A stretch of 64,000 nucleotides of DNA from Paraburkholderia aromaticivorans (GTDB lineage: Bacteria > Pseudomonadota > Gammaproteobacteria > Burkholderiales > Burkholderiaceae), in assembly GCF_002278075.1 (NCBI RefSeq), contig NZ_CP022989.1, forward strand, positions 1,674,001-1,738,000, written 5' to 3'. Each line of letters opens with the position of its first letter. Within the stretch, counting starts at the first letter, position 1. The notes beneath the pieces were generated by a model. That model did not search any database and had not been told where the DNA came from. It worked only from the letters and a program-made list of their open reading frames with translations. Below are positions 29,851 through 39,687 of the stretch, in pieces. The position numbers were made by a program, and so were the translations under genes.

Positions 29851-30290
29851 TCCGGGTTCGTGCTGCAGATGCATTCATCGATGGGGATGCCGCAGGCTTG
29901 GGCCGCGGCAATTTTAGTTAGGAGCAGAATCGCCTGATGCAAAGCATGCCCGGTGCGCCGCGTGCCTTCGCGGCCCACAACTATGACAGGCACTTTGCGA
30001 ACCCTTCAGTGGGATGGGCAAACTTCCCCCCGGAAAAAGCCGCTGGCGCGATCGCCGGCGGCTCGATCAAGCAATTGCCGGCGTTGAGCATCAACGCCGA
30101 TCAGATCTGGCGCGCGGTGCCTTGTGGCACGGCGCGCCTTACCGCATTCATTAGCGTAAGCGCGCAGCACCTGCGTACGCCGATGAATAGCCCGCTTCGT
30201 AGCGCGCGCCCTGAGAAGCGTCCGCGGGAAGCGGGTTTTGACGAAGGGTGTAGTTTGAACTGACTCTCATCTGAAAACCTGAAGGAGAAA
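29851..30290 (+). other. Structured spacer between nrdB and the histone-like gene
   Basis: Three strong stem-loops lie in a row: 30038-30063 (11-bp arms with one T.G pair), 30081-30097 (GCGTTGA/TCAACGC, 3-nt loop) and 30109-30138 (13-bp arms with one mismatch). No T-tract follows any of them, so they are not simple terminators. An open frame of 108 codons at 29937-30263 covers the same bases but looks like a non-coding product. It may be a structured leader of the downstream gene or a small RNA. Confidence 0.55.
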
Positions 30291-30293
30291 ATG

Positions 30294-30911
30294 ATGGCAA
30301 CTGCAAAAAAAGCCGCCGCTAAGAAACCCGCAGCCAAGAAGGTTGTAGCTAAGAAAGCTGCTCCGGCCAAGAAGGCTGCTCCGGCAAAGAAAGTCGCTGC
30401 CAAGAAAGTGGCAGTGAAGAAGGTCGCAGCGAAGAAGGCAGCACCGGCGAAGAAGGTTGCAGCGAAGAAAGCTGCTCCGGCCAAGAAGGTTGCAGCCAAG
30501 AAAGTCGCAGTGAAGAAGGTTGCGGCGAAGAAGGCAGCACCGGCGAAGAAAGCCGCAGTGAAGAAGGTTGCAGCAAAGAAGGCAGCACCGGCCAAGAAGG
30601 CTGCAGCGAAGAAGGCTGCACCGGCTAAGAAGGCTGCTGCCAAGAAGGCTGCGCCTGCGAAAAAGGCTGCTGCCAAGAAGGCTGCGCCCGCGAAAAAGGC
30701 TGCCGCGAAAAAGGCTGCGCCTGCCAAGAAGGCTGCCGCGAAGAAGGCCGCAGCTCCTGCCAAGAAGGCTGCCCCTGCGAAGAAGGCTGTCGCCAAGAAG
30801 GCGGCTCCTGCTCCCGCGGCGACTTCTGTCTCGAGCGCACCGGCGGCGACGGTGAAGACCGCGCTGAACCCGGCAGCGGCATGGCCGTTCCCGACGGGCA
30901 GCCGTCCGTAA
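30294..30911 (+). CDS. Histone H1-like Lys/Ala/Pro-repeat DNA-binding protein
   Basis: A 205-aa highly basic protein made almost only of Lys, Ala, Pro and Val in AAPAKK and AAAKK repeats (about residues 3-180). It ends with a short non-repeat tail (SSAPAATVKTALNPAAAWPFPTGSRP). This composition matches bacterial H1-like proteins (AlgP/AlgR3, BpH1, HctB type), which bind and compact DNA in the nucleoid. The start at 30294 has AGGAG at 30283-30287; the ATG at 30291 is too close to it. It lies downstream of nrdAB. The repeats make the gene prone to length change by slippage. Confidence 0.88.
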   Translation: MATAKKAAAKKPAAKKVVAKKAAPAKKAAPAKKVAAKKVAVKKVAAKKAAPAKKVAAKKAAPAKKVAAKKVAVKKVAAKKAAPAKKAAVKKVAAKKAAPAKKAAAKKAAPAKKAAAKKAAPAKKAAAKKAAPAKKAAAKKAAPAKKAAAKKAAAPAKKAAPAKKAVAKKAAPAPAATSVSSAPAATVKTALNPAAAWPFPTGSRP

Positions 30912-31010
30912 GTTGGACGAGCGGTAGAAGTACTTCGACACGTCGTACTCCGTGTCGATGATCGAGTAGCGCTTAAGTAGCAGCATGACCGAGCGCTACT
31001 CGGTCAGGGT

Positions 31011-31045
31011 CCCGTTGCCGGGTTTCTGGCGACGGGATTTTTTTT
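31011..31045 (+). terminator. Intrinsic terminator of the histone-like gene
   Basis: Stem CCCGTTGCC / GGCGACGGG with an 8-nt loop, followed by ATTTTTTTT. It lies 100 bp after the stop of the H1-like gene. Confidence 0.85.
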
Positions 31046-31093
31046 GCCCCGGCGCAAGCGGTGGCTGCGGGATGCGCTTCAGAATCCGCAGGC

Positions 31094-31126
31094 GAAAAAA
31101 ACGCATGCACAGGGGAGGGCATGCGT
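31094..31126 (-). terminator. Intrinsic terminator of the SlyB-like gene
   Basis: On the minus strand an 8-bp stem ACGCATGC / GCATGCGT with a 10-nt loop is followed by a run of seven T. It lies about 50 bp downstream of the glycine-zipper lipoprotein stop. Confidence 0.85.
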
Positions 31127-31174
31127 GTGAGGTCGTCGCGGCGGCATAAAGCCTCGCCGCGCGAGAGGGGAAAC

Positions 31175-31651
31175 TTAGTGCGTGACGCGCGTCACGCCTC
31201 CGCTGGAGAGCAGTCGCACGCGCTCGCCCGCGCGGAAGATCTCGCCGGTGGCGCTTTGGGTGATGGCGCGCATGTCGCCGTTGTCGAGTCGCACGGTGAT
31301 TTCGAGACCGTCGTGCACTGCAGCGCCGTTCTCGATCGAGTTGCCGGCGACCGCGCCCGCGAGACCGCCGATGATGCCCGTGACGATCGAGCCGCGCCCG
31401 CCGCCGATTGCGCTGCCGGCAACCGCACCCAGCGCGCCGCCGCCGATCGCGCCCAGACCGCTCGGCTGGCCGTTGTTCGAACTGATCTTCACCGCGCGCA
31501 CGCTGTCGACCGTGCCCATGCGGACCGTTTCTTCCCGCTGTGCTTGCGACGCCGTGTACACGTCCGCGGAACTGCTGTTATACGCACACCCCGACATGGT
31601 CAGCGAACCGACGATCAAGGCGGCCACGACCAGGCGACTCGTTGTTCTCAT
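31175..31651 (-). CDS. Glycine-zipper 2TM lipoprotein (SlyB/Pcp-like)
   Basis: A 158-aa outer-membrane lipoprotein. The signal peptide ends in a lipobox LTMSGC with the lipidated Cys22. A glycine-zipper domain, GAIGGGALGAVAGSAIGGGRG, then GIIGGLAGAVAGN (about residues 66-110), is typical of the SlyB/Rickettsia 17-kDa surface antigen family. The C-terminal beta segment ITVRLDNGDMRAI...FRAGERVRLL completes it. It is the last gene of a long minus-strand run. The role is probably envelope integrity, by family analogy only. Confidence 0.88.
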   Translation of the reverse strand: MRTTSRLVVAALIVGSLTMSGCAYNSSSADVYTASQAQREETVRMGTVDSVRAVKISSNNGQPSGLGAIGGGALGAVAGSAIGGGRGSIVTGIIGGLAGAVAGNSIENGAAVHDGLEITVRLDNGDMRAITQSATGEIFRAGERVRLLSSGGVTRVTH

Positions 31652-31677
31652 TCCCTACACTCCAATAGCTCTCGGCA

Positions 31678-32616
31678 TTACGGCAGGTCGTATCCGAACG
31701 CCTGCTTGAACCGCTCGTTGATCTCCGCCCGGCTGGGCGCGTAGTTTTGTGGGCCCTGGTGTTCGATCTTCAGCGCGCCCATCAGGCTTGCGAGCCGGCC
31801 GGTGGTGGCCCAGCCAAGCTTGTTCTCGATGCCGTACAGCAGGCCGCCGCGGAAAGCGTCGCCGCAGCCTGTCGGGTCGAGCACTTGCTGTGCCTTGACC
31901 GCCGGAATCGCTTCGACGCCGCCCGCGTGATAAATCTGCGCGCCCTGCTCGCCGAGCGTGACGATCAGCGCCTCGACCTTGCCGGTGATTTCTTCGATCG
32001 ACCAACCGGTTTTGTTGCTCACCAGTTTGGCTTCGTAGTCATTGACCGCTACATACGTAGCGAGTTCAATCATGCGCCGCAGCGACGCACCGTCGAAGAG
32101 CGGCAACCCCTGGCCCGGATCGAAGATGAACGGCACGCCCGCGGCTGCCAGATGCTCGGAATGCTGGATCATGCCGTCGTAGCCGTCGGGCGCGACGATA
32201 CCCAGCGTGATGCCCTTCGCCTCATCGGCGCGATTCAGGTGCGACTGCATCATCGCGCCAGGATGGAACGCGGTGATCTGATTGTTTTCCAGATCCGTGG
32301 TGATCATCGCCTGGGCCGAATAGGTGTCCGGCACCACCAGCACGCTTTCCGTCGACAGGCCGAGTTGCTTGAAGCGGTCCATGTAGAGCTGCGCGTCGAC
32401 CGAGCCCAGCGTGCCCATGATGCGCGCGTCGCCGCCCAGCAGATGCAGCGAGTAGGCAATGTTGCCCGCACAGCCGCCGAACTCGCGGCGCATGGTCGGC
32501 ACGAGAAAGCTCACGTTCAGAATGTGGACCTGCTCCGGCAGGATGTGCTCCCGGAAGCGGCCTTCGAAAGTCATGATGTTGTCGTAGGCGAGCGAGCCGC
32601 AAATGAGCGTAGCCAA
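31678..32616 (-). CDS. PfkB family carbohydrate/nucleoside kinase
   Basis: A 312-aa sugar or nucleoside kinase of the ribokinase/PfkB family, annotated as adenosine kinase-like in related genomes. The GGCAGNIAYSLHLLGG substrate-side motif is near residues 45-60. The C-terminal PfkB signature DPTGCGDAFRGGLLYG, with the catalytic Asp in GCGD, is near 245-260. The exact substrate cannot be told from the sequence. It lies between tpx and the SlyB-like gene on the same strand. Confidence 0.88.
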   Translation of the reverse strand: MATLICGSLAYDNIMTFEGRFREHILPEQVHILNVSFLVPTMRREFGGCAGNIAYSLHLLGGDARIMGTLGSVDAQLYMDRFKQLGLSTESVLVVPDTYSAQAMITTDLENNQITAFHPGAMMQSHLNRADEAKGITLGIVAPDGYDGMIQHSEHLAAAGVPFIFDPGQGLPLFDGASLRRMIELATYVAVNDYEAKLVSNKTGWSIEEITGKVEALIVTLGEQGAQIYHAGGVEAIPAVKAQQVLDPTGCGDAFRGGLLYGIENKLGWATTGRLASLMGALKIEHQGPQNYAPSRAEINERFKQAFGYDLP

Positions 32617-32710
32617 GGCGAGCGTCCTGTAAAAACGATAAAGGAAAAGGGAGCGTCGATGCGACAGCGCCGCGCATGAAGCGCGGCGCCGGAGTTCGTA
32701 CGCGAAGGGT

Positions 32711-33211
32711 TTACTTCAGCGCGGCGAGTGCTGCGTCGTAGTTCGGTTCGTTCTTGATTTCGCCGACCAGTTCAGCGTGAACGACCTTGTCGTTCTCGTC
32801 GATCACCACCACGGCGCGAGCCGTCAGGCCGGTCAGCGGGCCGCTCGTCACGTCGACGCCGTAGGCTTGCGCGAACTCATGGCCACGGAACGTGGATGCC
32901 GTGACGACGTTCTCGATGCCTTCGGTCGTGCAGAAGCGCGATGCGGCGAACGGCAGATCGCCCGACACGACGATCACCGACGTGTTGGTCAGCTTGGCGG
33001 CGGCTTCGTTGAACTTGCGGGTCGAGGTGGCGCAGGTCGGCGTGTCGAGGCTCGGGACGATGTTCAGCACTTTGCGCTTGCCGGCGAAATCGGCCAGCGA
33101 CACCGGCTTCAGATCCTTGCCGACCAGCGAGAAAGCGGGAGCGGCCTGGCCGACCGACGGGAACGTGCCGGCTACTTCAATCGGGTTGCCACCCAGCGTG
33201 ACTTGACTCAT
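32711..33211 (-). CDS. tpx: Thiol peroxidase Tpx (2-Cys atypical peroxiredoxin)
   Basis: A thioredoxin-dependent peroxidase that removes hydrogen peroxide and alkyl hydroperoxides. The 166-aa protein has peroxidatic Cys60 in [11 protein letters not shown] and resolving Cys94 in SRFCTTEG, matching the E. coli Tpx pair. The start at 33211 ([10 protein letters not shown]) gives the family N-terminus; the longer open frame to 33328 is discarded. It precedes the PfkB kinase and follows the DUF3426 gene on the same strand. Confidence 0.96.
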   Translation of the reverse strand: MSQVTLGGNPIEVAGTFPSVGQAAPAFSLVGKDLKPVSLADFAGKRKVLNIVPSLDTPTCATSTRKFNEAAAKLTNTSVIVVSGDLPFAASRFCTTEGIENVVTASTFRGHEFAQAYGVDVTSGPLTGLTARAVVVIDENDKVVHAELVGEIKNEPNYDAALAALK

Positions 33212-33284
33212 GTTGTTGTGCTCCGAAAATTCGTCAGTAATGACGGTGGACGTACCCGGTCGGTGCCGGGCACGCATGAATGCG

Positions 33285-34553
33285 TTACGGATAAAAAATC
33301 TGTACGCGGAAATTGGAAGCGACCGCATTGCCCGTGTCGAGATGCACGATCATGGTCTGAGTCGTGTGCGCGGGCAGGCCGGCCGCGATCGGCGTGCCGG
33401 GCGGGACATAGTCTTGCGGCCACAGCACGCGGCGCACCGCGACGTTGTTCTGGTCGTCGAGCAGCGTGAGTTCGATCGCCGGATAGGCGAGCGCAATATT
33501 GAAGCGGTTGCGCAACGGCATCTTCAGTTCGAGCTTGTGCGGGCCGTCGATCTGCCGCAGATCGGACGGTTCGACCTGCAAGCCGTCGATGTCGTGCGGC
33601 GGCGTGACGAGGCAGCCGAGCGTCGCGCAGGCCTTCGCGTAGAGCGTCTGGGAGCGCGGCAAGTACACCATCACCGTTTCGCGCTGCCACCAGGCGAGTT
33701 GCGCGAGCAGCGCGATGATCAACAGCCCCGCCACCACCGAGCCGACGATGACCCAGCCCATGCGCCGCGGCTCGGGCGGGCGCGTTTCGCGCACGACCGG
33801 GAAGGGATCGGTGCCATCGTTGACCGGTTGCACGGAGAAGGGCTCGCCGCTGGCGGCGAGCGGGGCGTTGCTCATGGGCGCCGGGCCGGCGGCAGCGGTC
33901 GGGCTGGCGGCAGCAAAGCCGGCCGCGTCCGCAGCCGCACCTACGCCGCCCGCGCCGAAACGCGGCTCGTTGTCGCGGATGCCATGCAACGTGGCCGATT
34001 CATCCGGCGCCGGCTCTTCCTGCGGAGCGTCAGAAGCGCGCTCGGTCTTGTGCCAGACGCGCGGCGCTTCTTCCACAGGCGGATCGACCTGATAGGCGAA
34101 TGGCTCGAGCGGCGCGTCCGCCAGCATCGGTTCGTGGTCGGGTGGAACGGGCGCGGTGAACGCGCCGGGCGGCAGTTCGGGTTCGGTGGCGTGGCGCGGC
34201 GTGACCGCGACGCCTGCGCCGGTGGACACCGGCGAGAGCGGCACATTGCCGGCGTGGTGGCGCAGACGGTTGTCGATGGCCGCGTCGGGGGCCGGCGCCC
34301 ACGGGTCCCATGCTTCGGCGCTGAAGTCAGGGTCTTTCGGGCGCACGCCCGACAGCGCTTCGATCGCCGCGGCTGCGGCGACCGGTTTGGCGGTGGAGAA
34401 GTCGCCGCCTTCGGTAATGTCGAACAGGCTGCTCGACGCGTCGAACACTTCGTGGCAATGCCCGCAGCGCACGAGCCCGCGGCGTAGCGCGAGCTGTTCC
34501 GTTTGCAGGCGGAAGACGGTTTCGCAGAAGGGGCAACGCGTTGCCAGGAGCAT
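33285..34553 (-). CDS. Zinc-ribbon and DUF3426 domain membrane protein
   Basis: A 422-aa protein with an N-terminal MJ0042-type zinc ribbon (Cys7, Cys10, Cys30, Cys33; RCPFC...RCGHC). A long Pro/Ala-rich disordered middle follows, then one transmembrane helix ([20 protein letters not shown], about 250-270) and a C-terminal DUF3426 domain. Family function is unknown. It sits just downstream of prmA, the common order in betaproteobacteria. The middle region varies in length and has low complexity. Confidence 0.88.
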   Translation of the reverse strand: MLLATRCPFCETVFRLQTEQLALRRGLVRCGHCHEVFDASSSLFDITEGGDFSTAKPVAAAAAIEALSGVRPKDPDFSAEAWDPWAPAPDAAIDNRLRHHAGNVPLSPVSTGAGVAVTPRHATEPELPPGAFTAPVPPDHEPMLADAPLEPFAYQVDPPVEEAPRVWHKTERASDAPQEEPAPDESATLHGIRDNEPRFGAGGVGAAADAAGFAAASPTAAAGPAPMSNAPLAASGEPFSVQPVNDGTDPFPVVRETRPPEPRRMGWVIVGSVVAGLLIIALLAQLAWWQRETVMVYLPRSQTLYAKACATLGCLVTPPHDIDGLQVEPSDLRQIDGPHKLELKMPLRNRFNIALAYPAIELTLLDDQNNVAVRRVLWPQDYVPPGTPIAAGLPAHTTQTMIVHLDTGNAVASNFRVQIFYP

Positions 34554-34601
34554 ATTGAGCCGATAAGCCGGAAGGCCGTTGGTTGGACAATACGCCTTAT
34601 T

Positions 34602-35504
34602 CTAATGGCTTTCGCGGCGCGTTCCCGACAGACATACCCAACCTTCGTGTTCGCGCCAGACGCTGATGTCGATCCATCGTGCGTAGACCTGCGCGACTTC
34701 GTCCGCCTGCCGCGCCAGAATGCCCGACAGCGCGATCCGGCCACCCGGCTTGACCTTCGACGAGAGCATCGACGCCATCAGCTTGAGCGGATTGGACAGG
34801 ATATTGGCGACTACGATATCGAACTCGCCGGTGGGGCACGCGTCGGGCAAACCGTACGTGACTTCCGCGCGATTGCGCTCGCTGTTATGACGCGCCGACT
34901 CCACCGCTTGCGGGTCGATGTCGATGCCGTACACCGGATCGGCGCCGCACTTCTTCGCGAGGATCGCGAGGATGCCAGAGCCGCAACCGTAGTCGAGCAC
35001 GGACTGCCCGGGCGTCACCGATTGCTCCAGCCATTCCATGCACAACCGCGTGGTGGGATGGCTGCCGGTGCCGAACGCAAGGCCGGGATCGAGTTCCAGC
35101 ACGAGTGCTTCGGGGTCCGGCGCATCGTGCCACGACGGCACGACCCAGATGCGTTCGCCGATCTTGATCGGATCGAATTGCGACTGCGTAAGCCGAACCC
35201 AATCCTGCTCTTCGACTTCACGCACGGTGAAAGACGGCGCCGCCTCCAGGCCGATTTCATTGGCCGCGGCGGTCAGCAACACCGCCGGGTCGTGCTCCGG
35301 CGCGAGCAGCGCGATCACGCGCGAACGCTGCCACGCCGTGCGATCCGGCGTGAGACCGGGCTCGCCGAACAGCGGCTGTTCGTCGGGCGTATCGGCGTCC
35401 GCATCTTCGACCGATACGGACAGCGCGCCCAACTCGAGCAGCGCGTCGGAGAATTCCTCCGCGTGCTCGCGTGCCAGCTCGGCGATCAGTTCCCGGTAGC
35501 TCAT
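34602..35504 (-). CDS. prmA: Ribosomal protein L11 methyltransferase
   Basis: Methylates lysines and the N-terminus of ribosomal protein L11. The 300-aa protein has an N-terminal substrate-recognition domain and a C-terminal class I SAM-methyltransferase fold. The SAM motif [19 protein letters not shown] and the family [13 protein letters not shown] motif (NPPY-like position) are both visible. It starts 3 bp after the accC stop and is therefore part of the acc operon. Confidence 0.97.
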   Translation of the reverse strand: MSYRELIAELAREHAEEFSDALLELGALSVSVEDADADTPDEQPLFGEPGLTPDRTAWQRSRVIALLAPEHDPAVLLTAAANEIGLEAAPSFTVREVEEQDWVRLTQSQFDPIKIGERIWVVPSWHDAPDPEALVLELDPGLAFGTGSHPTTRLCMEWLEQSVTPGQSVLDYGCGSGILAILAKKCGADPVYGIDIDPQAVESARHNSERNRAEVTYGLPDACPTGEFDIVVANILSNPLKLMASMLSSKVKPGGRIALSGILARQADEVAQVYARWIDISVWREHEGWVCLSGTRRESH

Positions 35505-35507
35505 GAG

Positions 35508-36875
<1,368 letters not shown>

Positions 36876-36942
36876 AGCGGGTTTTCGACTCATCAATGGG
36901 CGCCGGGTTGATCACAACGCCGGCTGCCTCAGAGGATCGGTC

Positions 36943-36966
36943 GCGCGCCCTGGATAGCGGGCGCGC
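36943..36966 (-). other. Hairpin between accB and accC
   Basis: A perfect 8-bp stem (GCGCGCCC / GGGCGCGC) with an 8-nt loop lies in the accB-accC spacer. No T-tract follows, so it is more likely an mRNA processing or stabilising element than a terminator. Confidence 0.4.
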
Positions 36967-37004
36967 GGGCGGCATGCGCAGAACAGAGCGCTGGGCGTGC
37001 CGCG

Positions 37005-37475
37005 TCAGCCGACCACGAACAGCGGTTGGCCGTACTCGACCGCCTGGCCGTTTTCGACGAGGATTTCCTTCACCACGCCGGACTTGTCCGACTCGATTTC
37101 GTTGAGCAGCTTCATGGCTTCGATGATGCAGATCGTCTGGCCTTCCTTGACCGTGTCGCCCACCTGGACGAACGGGTCGGCGCCCGGGGACGGTGCGCGG
37201 TAGAAGGTGCCGACCATCGGCGAGGTCACCACGTGGCCTTGCGGCGCGGCGGCGGCCGGCGTGGCCGGCGCAGCCGCGGCAGCGGCCGGCGCTTCGCCGC
37301 CGATAGCCGGCGCCGGTTGCGCGTATTGCGGCGCGTACGAGGCGGACGGTTGCACGTAAACCGGCGGCGCATTCTTGACGATGCGAACCTTGCCTTCGCC
37401 CTCGGTCACTTCGAGTTCGGAAATACCGGACTCCGAGACGAGGTCGATCAGAGTTTTCAGTTTACGTAGATCCAT
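37005..37475 (-). CDS. accB: Acetyl-CoA carboxylase, biotin carboxyl carrier protein
   Basis: Carries the biotin that moves CO2 from AccC to the carboxyltransferase. The 156-aa protein has the biotinylation site EAMKL with Lys122, the biotinyl domain (80-156) containing the SPMVGTFY protruding-thumb region, and an Ala/Pro-rich linker at about 40-78. The N-terminus [18 protein letters not shown] is the family start. It is followed by accC and preceded by aroQ on the same strand. Confidence 0.97.
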   Translation of the reverse strand: MDLRKLKTLIDLVSESGISELEVTEGEGKVRIVKNAPPVYVQPSASYAPQYAQPAPAIGGEAPAAAAAAPATPAAAAPQGHVVTSPMVGTFYRAPSPGADPFVQVGDTVKEGQTICIIEAMKLLNEIESDKSGVVKEILVENGQAVEYGQPLFVVG

Positions 37476-37543
37476 CAGGAGCCCCTTTCAATGCGAAAAG
37501 TGCCGGCGCATACGCAGCCGGCGCAAATTAGACGTGTTTGGAA

Positions 37544-37999
37544 TCAGCCGCGCGACGAGCCGGCGGCGAGCCGGTCGAGCGCGAATTCGAGCGCGTACAG
37601 ATAGCCCTTCCAGCCGAGGCCGCAAATCACGCCCTCTGCCTGGTCGGAGAAATACGAGTGATGCCGGAACGGTTCGCGACGATGCACGTTCGACAGATGA
37701 ATCTCGACGAACGGGATGCCGACCCCCGCCAGTGCGTCCCGAATGGCCACGCTGGTGTGCGTGTACGCGGCGGGATTGATCAGTATGAAATCGGTCTGTT
37801 CAGTCCGGGCGGATTGGATGCGGTCCACCAGAGCGCCTTCATGATTGCTCTGGAACGACGCCAGTTCGACGCCGGCGTCCGCTGCGCGGTCCGCCAGCGC
37901 CTGATCGATCTGCGGCAAGGTCACGCGACCGTAGACCTCGGGTTCCCGGGTGCCGAGAAGGTTGAGGTTGGGTCCGTGCAGTACCAGCAGTCGCGTCAT
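37544..37999 (-). CDS. aroQ: Type II 3-dehydroquinate dehydratase
   Basis: Dehydrates 3-dehydroquinate in the shikimate pathway. The 151-aa length and sequence [21 protein letters not shown] are the type II signature. The catalytic Tyr23 is visible, and His101 in VEIHLSNVH is the general acid. aroQ-accB-accC is a conserved operon in proteobacteria. The other shikimate gene here, aroE, is 6 kb away. Confidence 0.97.
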   Translation of the reverse strand: MTRLLVLHGPNLNLLGTREPEVYGRVTLPQIDQALADRAADAGVELASFQSNHEGALVDRIQSARTEQTDFILINPAAYTHTSVAIRDALAGVGIPFVEIHLSNVHRREPFRHHSYFSDQAEGVICGLGWKGYLYALEFALDRLAAGSSRG

Positions 38000-38194
38000 G
38001 GTCGCTTCTTTTTCCGTGGAATTGGGCGCACTTTAGCGCTGATTAGAGAAACTTGTCTAGTTTCCCGAACATACCGCAGGATGACGGCGGCGATTTGCCG
38101 CCGCACCGGGCGCCCATCTTCTCTCAAATCCGTGCGATTTGCGCGTATTTTTCGCGCGTTCGGAGGCTAATTGAGTGTCAAAAGAATGTGAAAT

Positions 38195-38746
38195 TTAAAG
38201 CGCGTCGAGGGTCTGTTTCAGCGCTTGAGCGTCGATTTGTCCCAATTTTGTCGAACGAATCTCGCCTTTTGCGTCGATTACGACGGTGAAGGGCAGGCCG
38301 CCCGCCGTATTGCCGAAGGCTCGCGCGAGGTCGGCGCCGCCGAAGCCGGTGACATAAACCGGGTAGGCAACTTTCACTTTCTGCAGGAATGCCTGAACGT
38401 TCTTATCCGAATCGACGCCAAGTCCGACGAACTGGATCCCTTTTTTTGCGTAATCGCGCTGAAGCTGCGACAGCGCGGGCATTTCTTCGACGCAAGGCCC
38501 GCACCACGAGGCCCAGAAGTTGACGACGATTGGGCGGCCTTTAAGCGAACTTAGCGTTTGCGGTTTGCCGTCCACCGTAGTGACCGGCGCGCTCCAGAGT
38601 TGGGCGACCGCGTCTTCGCCGGAGGCCGGTGGGGCGGCGCGCGCGAGCTCGGCGCTGCCGCCGTTCAACAAGTGGTTGGCCAGCACGCCGCCGCCCGCCG
38701 CGGCGATAGCGACAAGCGCGGCTGCCAGAATCCGTCTCGTATTCAT
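38195..38746 (-). CDS. TlpA-like membrane-anchored thioredoxin
   Basis: A 183-aa periplasmic thiol-disulfide protein. An N-terminal signal/anchor (MNTRRILAAALVAIAAAGGGVL) is followed by a thioredoxin fold of the TlpA/ResA/AhpC-TSA type with the active site WCGPC, Cys82 and Cys85. The cis-proline segment GGLPFTVVID is present. The start at 38746 is chosen because it places the signal correctly; the longer frame to 38974 overlaps the upstream gene. Likely roles are cytochrome c maturation or general periplasmic reduction; the partner is not known. Confidence 0.9.
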   Translation of the reverse strand: MNTRRILAAALVAIAAAGGGVLANHLLNGGSAELARAAPPASGEDAVAQLWSAPVTTVDGKPQTLSSLKGRPIVVNFWASWCGPCVEEMPALSQLQRDYAKKGIQFVGLGVDSDKNVQAFLQKVKVAYPVYVTGFGGADLARAFGNTAGGLPFTVVIDAKGEIRSTKLGQIDAQALKQTLDAL

Positions 38747-38756
38747 CTTGGTCAGT

Positions 38757-39410
38757 CTAGTTGGTTGAAGGGGCGACGTCGCTGCCGTCGAGCAGCGTCT
38801 GAACGGCTTGCAGATTCGCGCGCGCGGTACGTCCGCGTGTGTCGGCGCGAACTGCGCCGCGCAGGTCGTCCGTTTCGTACAGCGCGACGTGCACGCCCAC
38901 GGGCTCCGCCTCGCGCCCTTCGTTCGTGGGACGCCACAGGAAGCTGAGCGTTTCGACATAGCCGCGGCCGGCAAAATGCCGCGTTTCCGAAACGTCGTAC
39001 TGAATGTTCGCGTTCAGGAAGTAGATCGCGACTTCTTTCGGGGTGTCGCAGAACACCTGAAGGTGAATGTCCGAGTGTTCACCGGCCGTGCCGCCGAGTA
39101 CGGCGCCCGTCAGATAAGGATTGAACGGCGCGAGCCGCTCCATCCAGTCGACTGCGATATGGCGCAGCCGCCGCAACAGGGCGGGCTGGCTGTCTCCCTG
39201 AAACAGCGACTGGTATTCCCGGATTTCTTCTTCAATCTGGTCGTTATCCGGCAGCCATTCGCCGGCAACACGGCTCTCGCCGACCACTTGCCGGGCCGCT
39301 TTGCGCTTCGCCGTGGCGTAGTCCAGACCGTCTTCGGCGATCATGCGCGCAGCCGCGATTGCGATTTCCTCGCGCACGCGCTGCGGATCGAAATGTGATT
39401 TGCGAACCAT
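38757..39410 (-). CDS. Conserved hypothetical protein with nucleotidyltransferase-like segment
   Basis: A 217-aa protein of unknown function. The N-terminal half is helical and charged (MVRKSHFDPQRVREEIAIAAARMIAEDGL). The middle has GGTAGEHSDIHLQVF (about 105-120), which resembles the GSxxxGxxSDIDL pattern of nucleotidyltransferases, but the second Asp is His, so activity is doubtful. The C-terminal part (RGYVETLSFLWRPTNEG) is beta-rich. It is divergent from mpl and lies 10 bp upstream of the TlpA-like gene, so it is likely co-transcribed with that gene. Confidence 0.75.
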   Translation of the reverse strand: MVRKSHFDPQRVREEIAIAAARMIAEDGLDYATAKRKAARQVVGESRVAGEWLPDNDQIEEEIREYQSLFQGDSQPALLRRLRHIAVDWMERLAPFNPYLTGAVLGGTAGEHSDIHLQVFCDTPKEVAIYFLNANIQYDVSETRHFAGRGYVETLSFLWRPTNEGREAEPVGVHVALYETDDLRGAVRADTRGRTARANLQAVQTLLDGSDVAPSTN

Positions 39411-39687
39411 CCCCCGATCATACTAGAGATTGATGACAGCCTTTCCTGGCGGGTCGCACCGCGCGCCCGGCAAGGGCAGTACGGGCAAGCGTTCATAGGG
39501 CGATCCGGAGGCGTCGGTTACAATAGCGACCTTTGCAGACGGTCGTTTCGGCCGCTCTTCTGCGCTCCCCTCCCTCTCAGGAAAATGCCGGCCCGCCCCG
39601 GCTTTTCCCGCCCCCTCGGGGGCCTGGCGCGAAGCGGCAGGTTTGGGGGTCATTCCAGGAAAAACGCCCGCGCGGCACGACAGGCTT

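Noticed and set aside
29937..30263. A 108-codon plus-strand open frame between nrdB and the histone-like gene.
   Set aside because: No recognisable domain, the AGGAG is 12 bp from the ATG, and the same bases form three strong stem-loops. Kept only as a structured spacer.
38747..38974. Longer start for the TlpA-like protein.
   Set aside because: It overlaps the upstream gene and would place the signal peptide in the middle of the protein.
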